From Turritopsis dohrnii (Eukaryota > Cnidaria > Hydrozoa > Anthoathecata > Oceaniidae): a DNA stretch of 64,000 nt. Under the pieces are notes generated by a model. The model saw only the letters and a list, made by a program, of their open reading frames with translations, was not told the DNA's origin and searched no databases. Shown piece after piece: positions 49,956-61,669 of the stretch. The stretch lies in assembly GCA_027922465.2 (NCBI GenBank), contig BQMF02000760.1:1-64000 (forward strand), written 5' to 3'. Made by a program: the position numbers and the translations under genes. Position 1 is the first letter of the stretch; each line of letters opens with the position of its first letter.

Positions 49956-52900
49956 TGGCCACGTCCTCTGTCCACAATTCGTGGCACCAACGTATGATCA
50001 TCACTGACAGCTTATGTTTCTTTGGCAGAAGAACTGGGTGCTTGACGTTTTGATCCATCTCTGATCTCCGCAATCGGCCACCCACTCGTAAGAATCCATT
50101 CTCATCAATAAACGGGTTGAGATTGGCAATATTACTTCGAATTGGTTCCCCTTTCTTTAACGATGACAACTCGTAGTTAAAAGCAATTTTTTGCACGAAT
50201 TGGATGATCTCCCCTCCAGCAGCTTGTATTTCGTCCACTGTGAGGTGCCTTTCAGTAATGTGTTTGTGGCCCTTCAACTTGCTCACGAAGCGTTTCACCC
50301 ATGCTACGATTCGGCATAGCTTTCTCCAGTTTGATTTACGATTGAGCAATTCTTCAAAGATGTGGTCTTGTTGAGTCGAAGATTTACCGACAACGTTGAC
50401 CTTCTTCACTTCAGGGTCATCTGCTTGGATGATGCGTGGCTGATATTTTTGCTTCCATGTTGCTTCATGTTTCCAAAGGAAATCAGGACCATTGAACCAT
50501 AAGTCAGCCTTTGTTTTGTTCGATACATCGATTCCTCTGGATGCAATGTCAGCGGGGTTTTCGGACGAACTGACATGGTACCAGTCGGCAACATTTGATG
50601 ATTCTTTAATCCTTTCAATTCGATTGGCAACAAAGGTCTTGAACCTTTTGGTGGTGTTCTGGAGGTAGCTCAGGACAATCTCACTGTCAGTCCAGAATGT
50701 TTCGTCAACGTCTTTCAGTCTCAGTTCGTGCTTCACTACGATCGACATCGTAGTTGACAATCTAGCTGCTGTTAACTCCAATCTGGGCATCGTTACGAAC
50801 TTGATTGGACAGACCCGAGATTTGCCAAGTACCAATGCACAATGGACTTGACCTTCGTTGTTGACTTGTCGGATGTATGTTGCTTCTCCGTATCCTTTCT
50901 CCGATGCATCCGAAAAGTGGTGGAGTGTTTTCTCGACAGGAGTGAATCCTTTAGGCTTGAAGCATCGGTTTATGGATATCTCATGAATTGATTGGAGCTG
51001 CTTGTACCATTTGATCCATTCCTTGGCGATTTCCTGCGGAAGGTCGGTGTCCCAGCCTTGACGAAGTGCACACAACTGCTGCAGGATGAGACGTCCCTGG
51101 AGTAAAAATGGTGAAATCAGCCCAAGTGGATCGTATATGCTGCTAAGTGTCGAGAGAATACCTCGTCGTGTGAGGGGCTTGTTAGCTGAGCTGATGACGA
51201 ATTTGAAAGTGTCCGATGAAAGGTTCCACAACACTCCCAGGGCACGATCAGTTTGGTCTCTCAGCAAGTCGACGTCCTTCGCTGACTCTGCAAGGTCCTC
51301 CTTTGCGATGGTTTTCAAAACTGCGGTGCTGTTGCTGACAAACTTAGTGAGGTTGAATTTTCCTTCGTTGCACAAAGCTTTGACTTCCTTGGCGAATCGT
51401 ATGGCTTCAGCTTCTTCATCTTTCGATTCCAACATGTCATCCATAAAAAAGCTGTCGTTGATTGCCTTGCATACATCTTCCTTGTAGGTTTCTTTGTTGT
51501 CGATTGCCGTACTTTTCAGCGCGTAGTTACAGCAGCTTGGCGAGGAGGTTCCCCCGAACACATGGACGGTCATTTCATAATCTGAAGGTGGTTGTGTCGT
51601 ATCATGTTGATCAAACCAAAGAAATCTCAGGAACGAGCGGTGTTTTTCTGGGACAAACACCTGGTAGAACATTGATTGAATGTCTGCCATGATGCCAACG
51701 TCTCCTCGACGAAATCTGCACAGAACTCCTACGAGTTTGTTTGTCAGGTCAGGTCCGCTGAGTAACTCTTTGTTCAGGGAACGTCCTCGAAATTCGGCAC
51801 CACAATCAAGCACGACTCGGACTTTGTTAGGCTTGTTCGGATTGTAGACACCATGATGAGGTAGGTACCAGGTTTGCCCTGAGATGCCTTGGTTCGACGC
51901 TTTCCTTGCATGTCCCTTCTCCAAAAGATTCTCCATGAAGGTTTTGTAGTGCTGTAGAAACTTAGGATCCTTGTCAAACCTTCGTTTTAGGTACTGGAGT
52001 CTCTTCTCAGCAACTGAGCGATTGTTTGGCAGATAAGGGTTGGTGGATTTGAACGGTAGTGGTAAACAGTAGTGTCCATCGACACGAGTGACCCCTTCAT
52101 CCATGATCATTAAAAACTTTTTCTCGTCTGCAGATAGTTGATCTTCTTCAGCGATTACGACAGAATGGTTATCCACGAAGTCTGTGTTGTAGAGTTTGTC
52201 ATACATCTCTTCAATGTCCCTTTCCTCAACCTCTTGCTGAAATTGTAATCGGTGACAATGTTGTGGTTTCTCGTCAGTGATCGTCTGGATGGTGATTCTA
52301 TTACAGCTGATCGACTTGCTCCCTTGTCCCTTGATTGGTCCGACAATGCACCATCCTAAAGCTGTTCGATATGCGTACGGTCCATTCAACTGACTCGGTA
52401 TTACTTCGATTGGCTCGATTGCCTTTAGACAGTCGGCTCCTATGAGAATTTCGACCTGGTTCGTGACTACTTCAGGAAGGTGTCGGATGATTGGATTGAG
52501 ATGTTGCCATTGTTTGACCTTCGACTTGGCGGCAACTTCTTCGGCATCAACTGGGAGTTCCTGTCTGGTGTATGCCTTTTCGATTCGAACTGACGATGAT
52601 AATGGAGAGGTTGAAGAAGATAATGTAAGTCCTTTGATTATGGTTGATTTGATTCGTTCTTCACCACTGATCGTCTTTAATAATAGTGAGGTCGAACTGC
52701 CGGTTAGTCCCATACGATTAGCTAAGCTGTTGGTGACAAAGGTAGCTTGACTGCAACTATCAAGCATTGCCAAGGCGACAGTAGGTCCATCACAGCTCTC
52801 GTGATAAACGTTGACTTCAACCACACACATGCTGATGATTTCGTTACACCGCGTTGCTAGACAGGAAGCTTGCACGGCGGCTGTGGAATCCTCCCCTTTT

Positions 52901-54528
52901 GGTTCGTTTTTGGATTCGTTTTTGAATTCGTTCTTGGTTTCTTTCTTAATATCTTCTGTGCTGATCTGTCTTTGGGACTTAAACTGGAATCCATGAAGAA
53001 TTGTGGCGTGTTTTGCTCCACACACCTTGCAAACACGTCGGTTTCTGCAGGACTTGGCGTTGTGTTGAGAACTCATCGGTTTCAGGCAACCAAAACAGAG
53101 TTTTTTGTCACGAATCACGTCACTTCTCTCGACAATCGACTTTGCCAAGATAAATGGACAATCTTCAGGATCATGGTTGTTGGAGCAAAATGGACAGTGT
53201 GGGTACGACGGATGGTTCTTTATCACCGATACCTTCAGTCGTCGTTCAGGTGGTCTGCTCGTACCTCCCTTTGAACTGCTTTGATTGATGGCGGCGCGTG
53301 AGTACATGGGGTTGTTAACCAAAATAGTCTCTTGTTCCAAGAACGCGATGAAGTTTTTAAGATTCGGCTCCTTTAAAATTGAACGTCTTAGGATCATAAC
53401 ACGTCGGTTCCAACGATCCGCGGTTGATGGTGGTAGTTTTTCGACCAGCATCCTAATTGTTTCCGGTGTATCCAGGATATTAGAACCATCGCATTTGAAG
53501 CTTTGCCACCTGGTTACTTGGTTGAGGAAGTCTCGGAATCCTTTGGGTTTGCTGAATTGTAGATTTGGTAAACTTCTCAGCTCATTACGGTAAGTGGCGA
53601 GAACCAGGTGTGGGTCTCCAAAGCGCTCTTTCAGAAGCTTCCGGGCTGTTGCATATCCGGTGTCACTTGGGAGTTGAATGCAATGTCTTATGGTATCTCG
53701 TGCTTCACCCTCAGTGAATTTGATCAAACGTGTCAACCGACCTTGTGGATCATCGATTTTGCTCTCAACGACTTCCTCGAAGGTTGAAATGAAATAGAAG
53801 TATTCAGTTGGATTCCCACCAAACGCCTCGATGTCAACTTCCGGAGCTTGTTGTTGTTTCAGCATCTTTAAGAGAAGTTCGTTCACGTAGACTGGAGGTG
53901 TCGGTTCACGACCAATGGATGATGACGATACTCGTTCAGGAGCAGCATTGATGACGTCACGCTTCGTTTGGTTGATCGGTTTAACTTGTTCAGGTTGAAT
54001 GATTTCACTGATTTGATCAAGCCGTTCAAGTTTAATTGGCTGATCGAGTTGTTCAAGGTTTGAAATTGACTGATGATCGTCATTGGTCGTCGCCTCGATA
54101 TGGTTCTGTCTCTGCTGGTCGTTTCCTGTCGCTGAAAGACTTTTTAGGACGCCAATGCGAGCCTTGGAAAGAGCGATCTCCTTCTTGTACTCAAGTCGCA
54201 TACCTTGATGAGTGTGTAGTTGCTGTTCGTCAAGCAGCTCATTCTCGGTTTGCAGCTCGGCGATTCGTAGTTGTTCGTTGACCAACTGATCCTTGATTGA
54301 AGCAGCACTCCTTCTCGACGAAGATGACGAAGATTTTGAGGATTTCGAGGATTTAGATGATTTGGATGATTTAGACGATCTGCTTCTCACACTGCCGGCA
54401 TCATCCTTCCTCAACAGGCGGATACGATCGTGTGCAGAACGTTTGGTGAGATTGATTTGTTCTTCAATGTTGCGGAACCAATCTTCGTCCGGTACCTTGT
54501 CATCGGCAATGAGCATGGCATTATACTT
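49948..54528 (-). pseudogene. BEL gag-protease-RT-RNase H polyprotein
   Basis: About 1,525 codons open on the minus strand. Order: a Ser-rich coiled region, DUF1759 gag domain (FGGNPTEYFYFISTFEE, LLKERFGDPH), zinc knuckles (CPFCSNNHDPEDCP, CFGCLKPMSSQHNAKSC), a retropepsin-like protease (LAMLDSCSQATFV, with DSC rather than DTG/DSG), RT (RVVLDCGAEFRG, VFGGTSSPSCCN and SFFMDDMLES with the catalytic MDD), the Pao A17-type connection (TLSSIYDPLGLISPF), RNase H (HHFSDASEKGYGEATY) and the integrase zinc region (HPVLLPKKHKLSVMIIRWCHE). The upstream gag start lies in another frame (54528-54875), and the downstream integrase is separated by a stop. Confidence 0.9.
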
Positions 54529-54875
54529 CAAGTGTGCTTTTCGAATAGGGAAGCTGTCTCGTTGTATTGCTGCAACGCATTTTGAATGGATACCTCATCC
54601 AAAAGTGTGAGTGATTCTTTCAAAGAACGTCCCCTTCGTTCGAGGCGTTTTAACAGTCTGTGTCGGTCATCGTACAAGGTGCGCAATTGGTAGGCTCGAT
54701 CCTTGTTGGTAGGATTCCTGTCTCGTCGAGGATACCTTCGGGTTGCAGCATCATCTTCATCACTGAAAACACTTGTGACGTCAGCAGCAACAGCTCCGAG
54801 TTGAGCATGTACTTCAGGTGGGCGTTGTTTTGTCGAGATTTGGCCCTCAACGGCTTGTTCCTCCGAAATCGACAT
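54528..54875 (-). pseudogene. BEL gag, N-terminal piece in a shifted frame
   Basis: From an ATG at 54875 (MSISEEQAVEG): about 115 residues, acidic then basic (RRYPRRDRNPTNKD), with helical LYDDRHRLLKRLERRGRSL. It ends at a TGA overlapping the start of the main frame (the long frame there begins with TTG, not ATG), so a one-base shift has split an originally continuous gag. Frameshifting cannot be excluded. Confidence 0.75.
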
Positions 54876-54948
54876 TTTGGAGAACGCTATTCGAACTTTG
54901 TCCACGATTACAATTATTGTTGGCCTACGCCAATATATGTTTCACTTT

Positions 54949-55374
54949 TGTGGTTGCAGGGAATTTTGTTCAACACTCAATATGAGGCTACAAAAAAAAT
55001 ACAAAGCGGAAAACACGAAAAAATAAAGGAAATTCAATCTGAGCATAAATGTAACATAAAATAAACTTACTGAAACATATATTGCATCCCTCTGGCTAAC
55101 CACAAGTAGCAAAAAATGAATACAAAAAAATATTATAACATTTCAACAAATGTTATATACACTGTTTGTTCACTACGAACGTTAGAATTCAAGAGTGTAG
55201 AAAAAAACGCGTGAAAAGCTAAAATAACCAAAGAAGCGTGCAGTGGGAGCAATTACCAAAAGGACAATACAATAAACTAGAGTTAACAAAGTAATAAAAT
55301 ACAACAACTAACAAAAAGAGACAATTAACATGAAAGTAAATTAACACAAACGTAAAGGCTAATGAGCCGTTACA
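54949..55374 (-). repeat. BEL 5' LTR
   Basis: About 99% identical to 48305-48731. Confidence 0.93.
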
Positions 55375-55737
55375 AGCATCATGGCGGGCATCAATTCGTA
55401 TACTGATAACCTCAGGAGGGAGTTCCTGTCATATAGTTCTCGTGAGTTAAAACCCCTAGTTTTCGATCCAGAGAGTACTAAAGGGGATCTTTTGTTTGGA
55501 GAAAATATTTCCAAACGTATTTCTGAAGTAAAATCTTCTATGAGAACTTTTAATAGTTCAAAAAACTACCAACGTCCTTCAAAATTCCCGAGGAGACGCA
55601 GATCGGGGTACTACACAACAGCTGGAAGAGGCAAACAATCAAGTCACACGAAATCAAGGAAAAGCCAATAGAGGTACAAAATTTTGATTCCTTTTACTTA
55701 GATATCCTAGCAGCTGATATGAAAGCTTACAAAGCTG
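55375..55737 (+). pseudogene. Second DIRS-like element: gag C terminus and start of RT frame
   Basis: Resumes gag after BEL with NSYTDNLRREFLSYSSREL, LLFGENISKRISEVKS and an Arg-rich end (KFPRRRRSGYY), stopping at 55671. A second frame (FYLDILAADMKAYKAG, about 55640-55737) looks like the beginning of the RT polyprotein and is cut near 55737. It continues at about 60110. Confidence 0.7.
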
Positions 55738-55822
55738 GTAATATGCGACCTTTCCGACAGTTCGAAGAATAGTGGGAAAGGAAGTTTCTTTTCGGTTCCG
55801 GCAACAAGAATGGGAGAGCATC

Positions 55823-55860
55823 GCGCATGCGCATTATTGCAGCGATGGAGGGCTATAAAA
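55823..55860 (+). promoter_or_regulatory. NRF1-like box plus TATA box upstream of the Ngaro-type gag
   Basis: GCGCATGCGCATT (55823-55835, NRF1-type palindrome) is followed 18 bases later by TATAAAA (55854-55860). The gag ATG is at 55939, so a transcription start near 55885-55890 would fit. Confidence 0.6.
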
Positions 55861-55938
55861 GAGGAAACACACACTTTATTTATTCTCTGCGATACAGAAA
55901 CGTACACGTGAGGTAAACTGCGATTCAGAAACGTTTAC

Positions 55939-56547
55939 GTGATGTCTAACATTTCTCCTGAAATCCAAGCAATTATCAATGTCCAACAGGCAGAACTTCG
56001 TCTCGTCGGGCAAGCCAAACGCGTGGCTGAGGAAGTGTGTTATAACAGCATCGATAACCTGAAGAAGAAGAAGAAGTTGGACGAATATGAATTCAAGAAA
56101 GACGGAAACAAGAAAATGTTCCAGCACAATAACGAAGTTTTAGAACTAATCGACGATGCATTGGAAGACATTGGGAGAAGCAACATCGAAGAAGCAAAAG
56201 AAAAATTGGAAGAGGGTAAGAAAATCTTACTTAAATGCATCAAAGTCATTAAGCTTGCTGACAGGGAAGATTAGCTAACTGCCAAAGAATATTTAAGAGA
56301 TGAACTAGCTGACGATTCCAGCGACGAAAAGCAATTAGCGAAAGCGATTAAGTCCGCGAATTCTAAAAAAGACAAAAGGAAGTCCGAGAAACGTCGATAC
56401 CCTGCTAAAAGTTTCACTACTTACCACACAAAGTACAAGCCTTCTTCATCAGAGTTGTGCTGGGGTTGTGGTAAAAGTGGGCATTTTTTATCGTCTTGTT
56501 ATAAAATGAAAAACCTTAAATATTCGAGGGACAGTTACCCAAAATAA
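55939..56547 (+). pseudogene. Ngaro-type gag with CCHC knuckle
   Basis: From ATG 55939: a highly helical, Lys/Glu-rich N-terminal part (111 residues), a TAG at 56272-56274, then the same frame continues through a basic linker to the knuckle CWGCGKSGHFLSSC (C-x2-C-x4-H-x4-C) and a stop near 56547. One nonsense codon thus splits an otherwise normal gag-like protein. Confidence 0.75.
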
Positions 56548-56612
56548 TGTAACATTGACACCATTTGCACTTACTTGTTTGCTTCTTATCCCCATATTTC
56601 CAACAATCACAT

Positions 56613-58561
56613 TTCACTCCAGGTCCACACGAACGCTTTTGGATTAGGGAACAACAAGAAACAATGGTAGCAGGCAGATTGGAACAAAATTTCCAATTCT
56701 GGGAGAGATCTCTTAACGCTTCAGATTTTGTCCTCAACATTGTCAAACACGGTTATCGTCTACCATTTTTATCGCGACCTTCACCTTTCTATGCCAAAAA
56801 CAACGCTTCCAGTTTAAAGAACAGAACTTTCGTCGAAGAAAGCATTGCCGAGCTTTTAACGAATGATTGCATCGAGGAAGTGAGCACAATGCCTATTTGT
56901 GTGAACCCATTATCCGTTGTTGTAAAGCACAGCAAACTGCGTACTTGTACTTGATTTGCGACACGTCAACCAAAACATCCAAATTACTAAATTTAAATAC
57001 GAAAACCTTAAAACTATAGCTGACAGCTTTGAACAAGATTTTTACTTCGGAACGTTCGACCTGAAGGCCGGTTATCATCATATAAAAATTCACGAGACTT
57101 GTCGCGATTATCTGGGATTTGCTTGGGAATTTTTGGATGGCACGATAAAATTTTACAGGTTCAAGGTTTTACCTTTTGGCCTATCATCTGCTTGCTACGT
57201 TTTCACAAAATGCACCAGGCCTTTTATAAAAAGATGGAGAAGCTTGGGAATCAGGTGCGCCATTTACATAGATGACGGGATCGCCGGGGCCAAAACCTTT
57301 AAAGTAGCCAATTTCATCTGTAATGAAATAATCAAAGGATTTAAGATCGGCTGGATTCGTAGTCAACATCGAAAAATCAAAACTGACACCATCGCAACGA
57401 GGAAAATGGCTAGGATTCGAGATCGACACAACAACAATGAAGTTCTACGTACCTGAGAACAAGATCACTGCCTTGACGTACATGATTAGATCCGTTCTCG
57501 CATCTCAAGCGACATCCGCCAAATTTCTATCGAGAATAGCCGGTCACATCATATCTATGGGATTAGGAATTGGTTCTTTAACCAGATTATTTACTAGGGG
57601 CATGTACAAATTTATCGAAAGTCGATGATCCTGGTTCGACATACGGGATATAAGTGATAACGTCGCTAAAGAACTAACTTTTTGGGAAAAGAATTTAAAA
57701 TTTGTCAACGGGTTTGCTTTTCGTAAAAAGCCGGATACAACAAAGGTCGTATATTCCGACGCTAGCGATACTGGTTATGGAGTGTTCGTCGTAGAAAGAT
57801 TAGGAAACATTATTGCCAGAGGGGATTTCAAAAAGTCGGAAATTAGTCAAAGTTCAACTTACCGCGAACTACTCTCTGTAAAGCTGTTGCTCAATTCTTT
57901 TTGCTCAATTCTTTCTAACGAGAAAATTCTTTGGCACTCAGATAATCAAAACGTGGCACGAATTATTTTAAACGGCAGCACAAAACCTGCTTTACATAAC
58001 ATCTCCCTGGACATTTACGGTCTATGCATAAAGCACAACGTCGAAATCGAACCTCAATGGCTCCCAAGAGAAGAAAATGTTGTAGCCGATAGATTATCAA
58101 AATTTCAAGACACTGATAACTGGGGAATAGATTTATCTTCATTCAACAAAATTCAAGAACACTTCGGAAAATTCACAGTTGACAGATTCGCGGATGATCT
58201 AAACACTAAGTTAGAGGTTTTCAATTCACGTTTTTTGTGCCCTAACACCAGAGCCGTTAATGCATTCACATGCAACTGGGGAGGAGATTTCAACTGGTTG
58301 TGCCCTCCAACAAGCCAAATAATCCGAACCGTAAAACATCTACAACTCTGCAAAGCTACAGGCGTTTTGCTTATTCCCGAATGGAAATCATCGCATTTCT
58401 GGCCCGTTATCACCAAGAACGGAAAAGACTTTCAAGATTTTGTTAAAAATTGCATGTACTTGCGCCCTTATTTCATCAATTACTCCATGTCACATTCTGT
58501 GTTTCAAGGCTTTCCTAAATTTCGCACTATAGCTTTATTAATAGACTTCCCGTTTACATAA
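56613..58561 (+). pseudogene. Ngaro-type RT-RNase H polyprotein
   Basis: RT begins near PHERFWIREQQETM and proceeds through CVNPLSVVVK, a frameshift near 56941, then FGTFDLKAGYHHIKI (motif A), VLPFGLSSACYVFTK (B) and AIYIDDGIAG (catalytic YIDD). A second shift near 57343 and a TGA near 57626 follow. RNase H is clear: VVYSDASDTGYGVFV, TYRELLSVKLLL, WHSDNQNVARII and WLPREENVVADRLS. A final domain (VDRFADDLNTKLEVFNSRF, NWLCPPTSQII) parallels the methyltransferase-like region of DIRS. The last 800 bases are free of lesions. Confidence 0.85.
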
Positions 58562-58599
58562 AAACTCCTTGAAGGTTGACACATGCCCACATGAAGCAT

Positions 58600-58745
58600 A
58601 AAGGCACGTTTACATGATACATATTTTCGCTCGTAAGAAGCGAAAAGTGCTCGTCCACATGAGACGATTTTCGCTCACGAAAAGCGAAAAGGGTACGTCC
58701 ACATGAGACGATTTTCGCCCGCGAAAGGCGAGAAGGGCACGTCCA
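58600..58745 (+). repeat. Three hairpin-bearing tandem repeats between RT-RNase H and recombinase
   Basis: About 45-50 bp units share CGTCCACATGAGACGATTTT followed by a stem-loop such as TTTTCGCTCacGAAAAGCGAAAA. Units start near 58605, 58651 and 58697, with a fourth fragment at 58741 (CGTCCACACGAAACGAATCT). Stem bases covary in places (CGCTCACG/CGCCCGCG). Confidence 0.8.
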
Positions 58746-58984
58746 CACGAAACGAATCTCGCACTTTAGAAAAGACACGTCACAACCACATGAAGCAACG
58801 CAGCAGATACACCCCTTCGAGATCCACCACAACAAATAGATAAAGAAAAGAACAAACAGATGTATTTATATATAAATATGAGTGTAAATAGATATACAAA
58901 GCACCCTACAAACATCATACTCCTTTTCTCCCCCTTCCTGTTATCACCACGTTGCCAAATCACTGTCTATTCTTATTTATTTCA

Positions 58985-59993
58985 GATGAACATCAGAGTG
59001 GTATTTGGAAAACTTTAAATAAAATTCAAAGTCGAGAACTGAAGGCTAAGGCAGATAGTTTGCCGGTATTACTTGAATCAGCATACGCGCCATCCACCCT
59101 AGTGAAATACAAAACGTCTTGGCGCGAGTGGAAAGCATGGGCTTCACAATTTGAAGAGGTAGTAGCTTGTCCAGCAGATCCTTTTTTATCGCAACATACT
59201 TCAATGACCTCATAGCAGAGGGAGGAAAAACAGGCACAGTCACAGCCGCTTTTATGGGAATACGCTGGGGCCACATCCACTCAGGCTTCATTTCACCTAC
59301 AGAACACCCATTCGTCAAATTAGCATTCGAAGGGGCAAAGAGACTCGCGGCTAAATACTCTACGAAAAATCAAAAAGAACCATGACAGCCAACATACTTA
59401 AAGAAATTATCGACAAGCTTGACAAGGGAAATTTATTGCACTTGAGGTTTCTCGTGTTATCACTTCTTGGGTTTGCTGGCTTCATGAGAATCAGTGAGCT
59501 CCTTTCTGTTCAAGTAAAGCACTTGTCTTTTCATCTTGACCACGTCGAGATTTTACTGCCAAAATCCAAAACTGACCAACTAAGAGAAGGACACGTGATC
59601 ATGATATCCCAAACAGGCACAGCATACTGCCCCGTTTTTTGGCTGAATAAATATCTAGAAAAAGCTGAACTAACAAGTGTTCCAGATAATTTTCTCATCT
59701 GCCGACTGGTAAAGACCCATGCAGGTCATAGAGCTTCAGGCTCCAAGCCCATTTCTTACACGACGGCGAGAGATTCCTTTCTCAGATTCACTCAACCTAT
59801 ATTGGGAAACAAACTACACTGTTACGGTTTACATTCCTTGAGATCCGGAGGCGCTTCTACTGCTGCAAATTCAGGCATTTCCGATAGACATATTCGAAAG
59901 CATGGGAGATGGTTGACAAGTAGCTCCAGGGATAGATACATCAAAGATGGGAAATGTCAAAGATTGACACTTACAAAAAATATAAATATTTAA
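58985..59993 (+). pseudogene. Ngaro-type tyrosine recombinase
   Basis: Three frames joined by shifts near 59200 and 59380. The N-terminal part (LLESAYAPSTLVKYKTSWREW) and core-binding region (GIRWGHIHSGF) precede the catalytic domain from 59382: FAGFMRISEL (Arg), HSLRSGGAS (His-x-x-Arg), HGRWLTSSSRDRYIKD (His/Trp and nucleophile Tyr). The catalytic domain is intact within its frame. An acceptor-like tatttcag at 58979-58985 suggests it may be expressed from a spliced RNA. Confidence 0.85.
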
Positions 59994-60109
59994 TTTCACA
60001 AATATCAATTCGTCCAAAATTCACCTCTCTCTTTTTTACAACCTGCGTTCCTGTCTCGAGCAAATACAAACATCCTCCATTAATTGTGTCTTGTCTTCAC
60101 TTTTCAGGG

Positions 60110-60615
60110 AGGGTGGTTTTTAAAGGAAAAGACAAGAATGAGTATTTCTATGATGTTTGGAAAACTTACACAACTGATTCATATATTCTAAATATAGTTA
60201 GGGAAGGGTTAAGACTAGATTTTATTAACCCTCCACAACAACATAAAGTACATATGTGTTCCATGTCTGAGGATGAACTTACATGTTTAGATATGGAAAT
60301 TGATGAACTATTAGAAAAAGAAGTTGTTCAATGTACTCAAAATGAATCTGTTCAATTTGTATCAAATCTTTTCACTAGACCTAAAAAAGATGGTTCTAAA
60401 CGTATGATTCTCAATTTAAAGCAATTGAATACTAATATTGTTTACAAACATTTTATAATGGAGTCTATACAAAATGTTTTAGATGCTATTGAACCAAAAT
60501 GTTATATGGCTTCAGTAGATCTTAAAGATGCTTTTTTCTCTATACCTATTGCTCCAGACCATATCAGATACTTTCTTATTCTCCATGTATTAATTGTGGT
60601 GGAAAAGATTGAATA
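60110..60615 (+). pseudogene. Second DIRS-like element: RT fragment
   Basis: An open frame from RVVFKGKDKNEYFYDVW through FVSNLFTRPKKDGSKRMIL and LKQLNTNIVYKHFIMES to SVDLKDAFFSIPI (RT motif A), then it runs into unrelated sequence after DHIRYF near 60580. It continues the RT frame seen at 55640-55737. The catalytic YxDD part is missing, so the element is truncated here. Confidence 0.8.
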
Positions 60616-61669
60616 GAACTCTTACTGTATTCTCATTTGTGTTTCTTTGTCTTTATTTCAAATGATAGTAATGATAGTAAACAGAAGTAAGTTGTCCCTC
60701 TTTAGAGATATATGGCTAATCAATATTATTGAGAAAGAGAGGTCAAGACTTTTTAACCAAATAAACAAAATTATTAGGTTTTTTTTACACTTTAAAATAT
60801 TTCTTATCTATAATTGCAAAGATTGATACAATACTATATCGCGACCTTCTTTTCATCCATTCTCTGTTTTTTTCACCCAGCACGGCCTTTCGTTGCTAGA
60901 ATCAAAAAGTTCTGATAAAAAAACAGTCTTCATCATCACCATCTTGAGTTTTGTTCGAAAGAAAGAATGAATGGACATGTTTTGTTTTTATAGAAGGAGA
61001 GAATGAATGAACATAGATGTTCGATGAGATGTTGCATGATCGTTTGACCGGCACGAAATTTTCATCCAATTTCCATCCAACATTCTGTAATAATAATTCT
61101 GTTACACAAAATAATTCTGTCACACCGTGGTTTCAGGGAATAGCTTTTAAAACAATTTCGTAATGTGATACCAATCTTCCATTATACACACATGCTTTGC
61201 GTAACTTTTCGAAATGGCGTGGACGTTAAAGACACGATCCATGGCGCGTCTTGTATATCACGCAGAGACAATGGCAGATCCAACCTGAAGACGCTGATTA
61301 ACGACTTGTTAACTCGTGAATAGTTCGTTCCAAAGGTAAAATTTATTAGATTTTTCGGACGCTCTTTTTTGACCATTTTATTGACATCGCGTTTCTATCG
61401 TGATGAATGGGCCGCCTCATAAACATGACGGATGTTTTTCGTCGGCATATCAAGAAAGACCAGATCACATGATAGTAGCAATGCGAACAAAATTCAATTA
61501 AATTATCACTTTTTAGTAGCCTCACAGCGAGTCTCCTCAGAAACATAATTATTGCCTCTGCATCAAGTATGACATACGTCATAATGAATCTCGCCCTGAC
61601 ATTTTTCCCTCAGAAAAATCTATAATGAAGATGATTCAAAGTGGATCTAAACGTAGATTTGAAAGTTTA
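60616..61669. other. AT-rich stretch, no gene seen
   Basis: No frame with recognisable features on either strand. Confidence 0.5.

Larger units (their letters stand above)
48305..55374 (-). mobile_element. BEL/Pao LTR retrotransposon
   Basis: A 7,070-bp element with LTRs of 427 bp (48305-48731) and 426 bp (54949-55374), and 5-bp duplication agcat (48300-48304 and 55375-55379). The LTRs differ by about four substitutions and one A-run indel, so they are about 99% identical and the insertion is young. Minus strand: 5' LTR at right, gag-pol, 3' LTR at left. Two lesions break the polyprotein: a frameshift near 54530 and short tandem duplications near 49905-49955. Confidence 0.95.
55738..60109 (+). 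mobile_element. Ngaro/DIRS-type tyrosine-recombinase retroelement inside the DIRS-like element
   Basis: About 4.4 kb splitting the RT frame of the surrounding element. It carries its own gag with CCHC, RT-RNase H and a tyrosine recombinase, in that order, plus strand. No target duplication is visible, as expected for recombinase-based insertion. Ends are approximate because I did not find the split direct or inverted repeats that would define them. Several frameshifts and stops make the copy inactive. Confidence 0.7.

Noticed and set aside
55738..60109. Reading the RT split between 55737 and 60110 as a long intron
   Set aside because: There is an acceptor-like ttttcag at 60101-60107, but the intervening 4.4 kb carries a full gag, RT-RNase H and recombinase set, so an inserted element is the better explanation.
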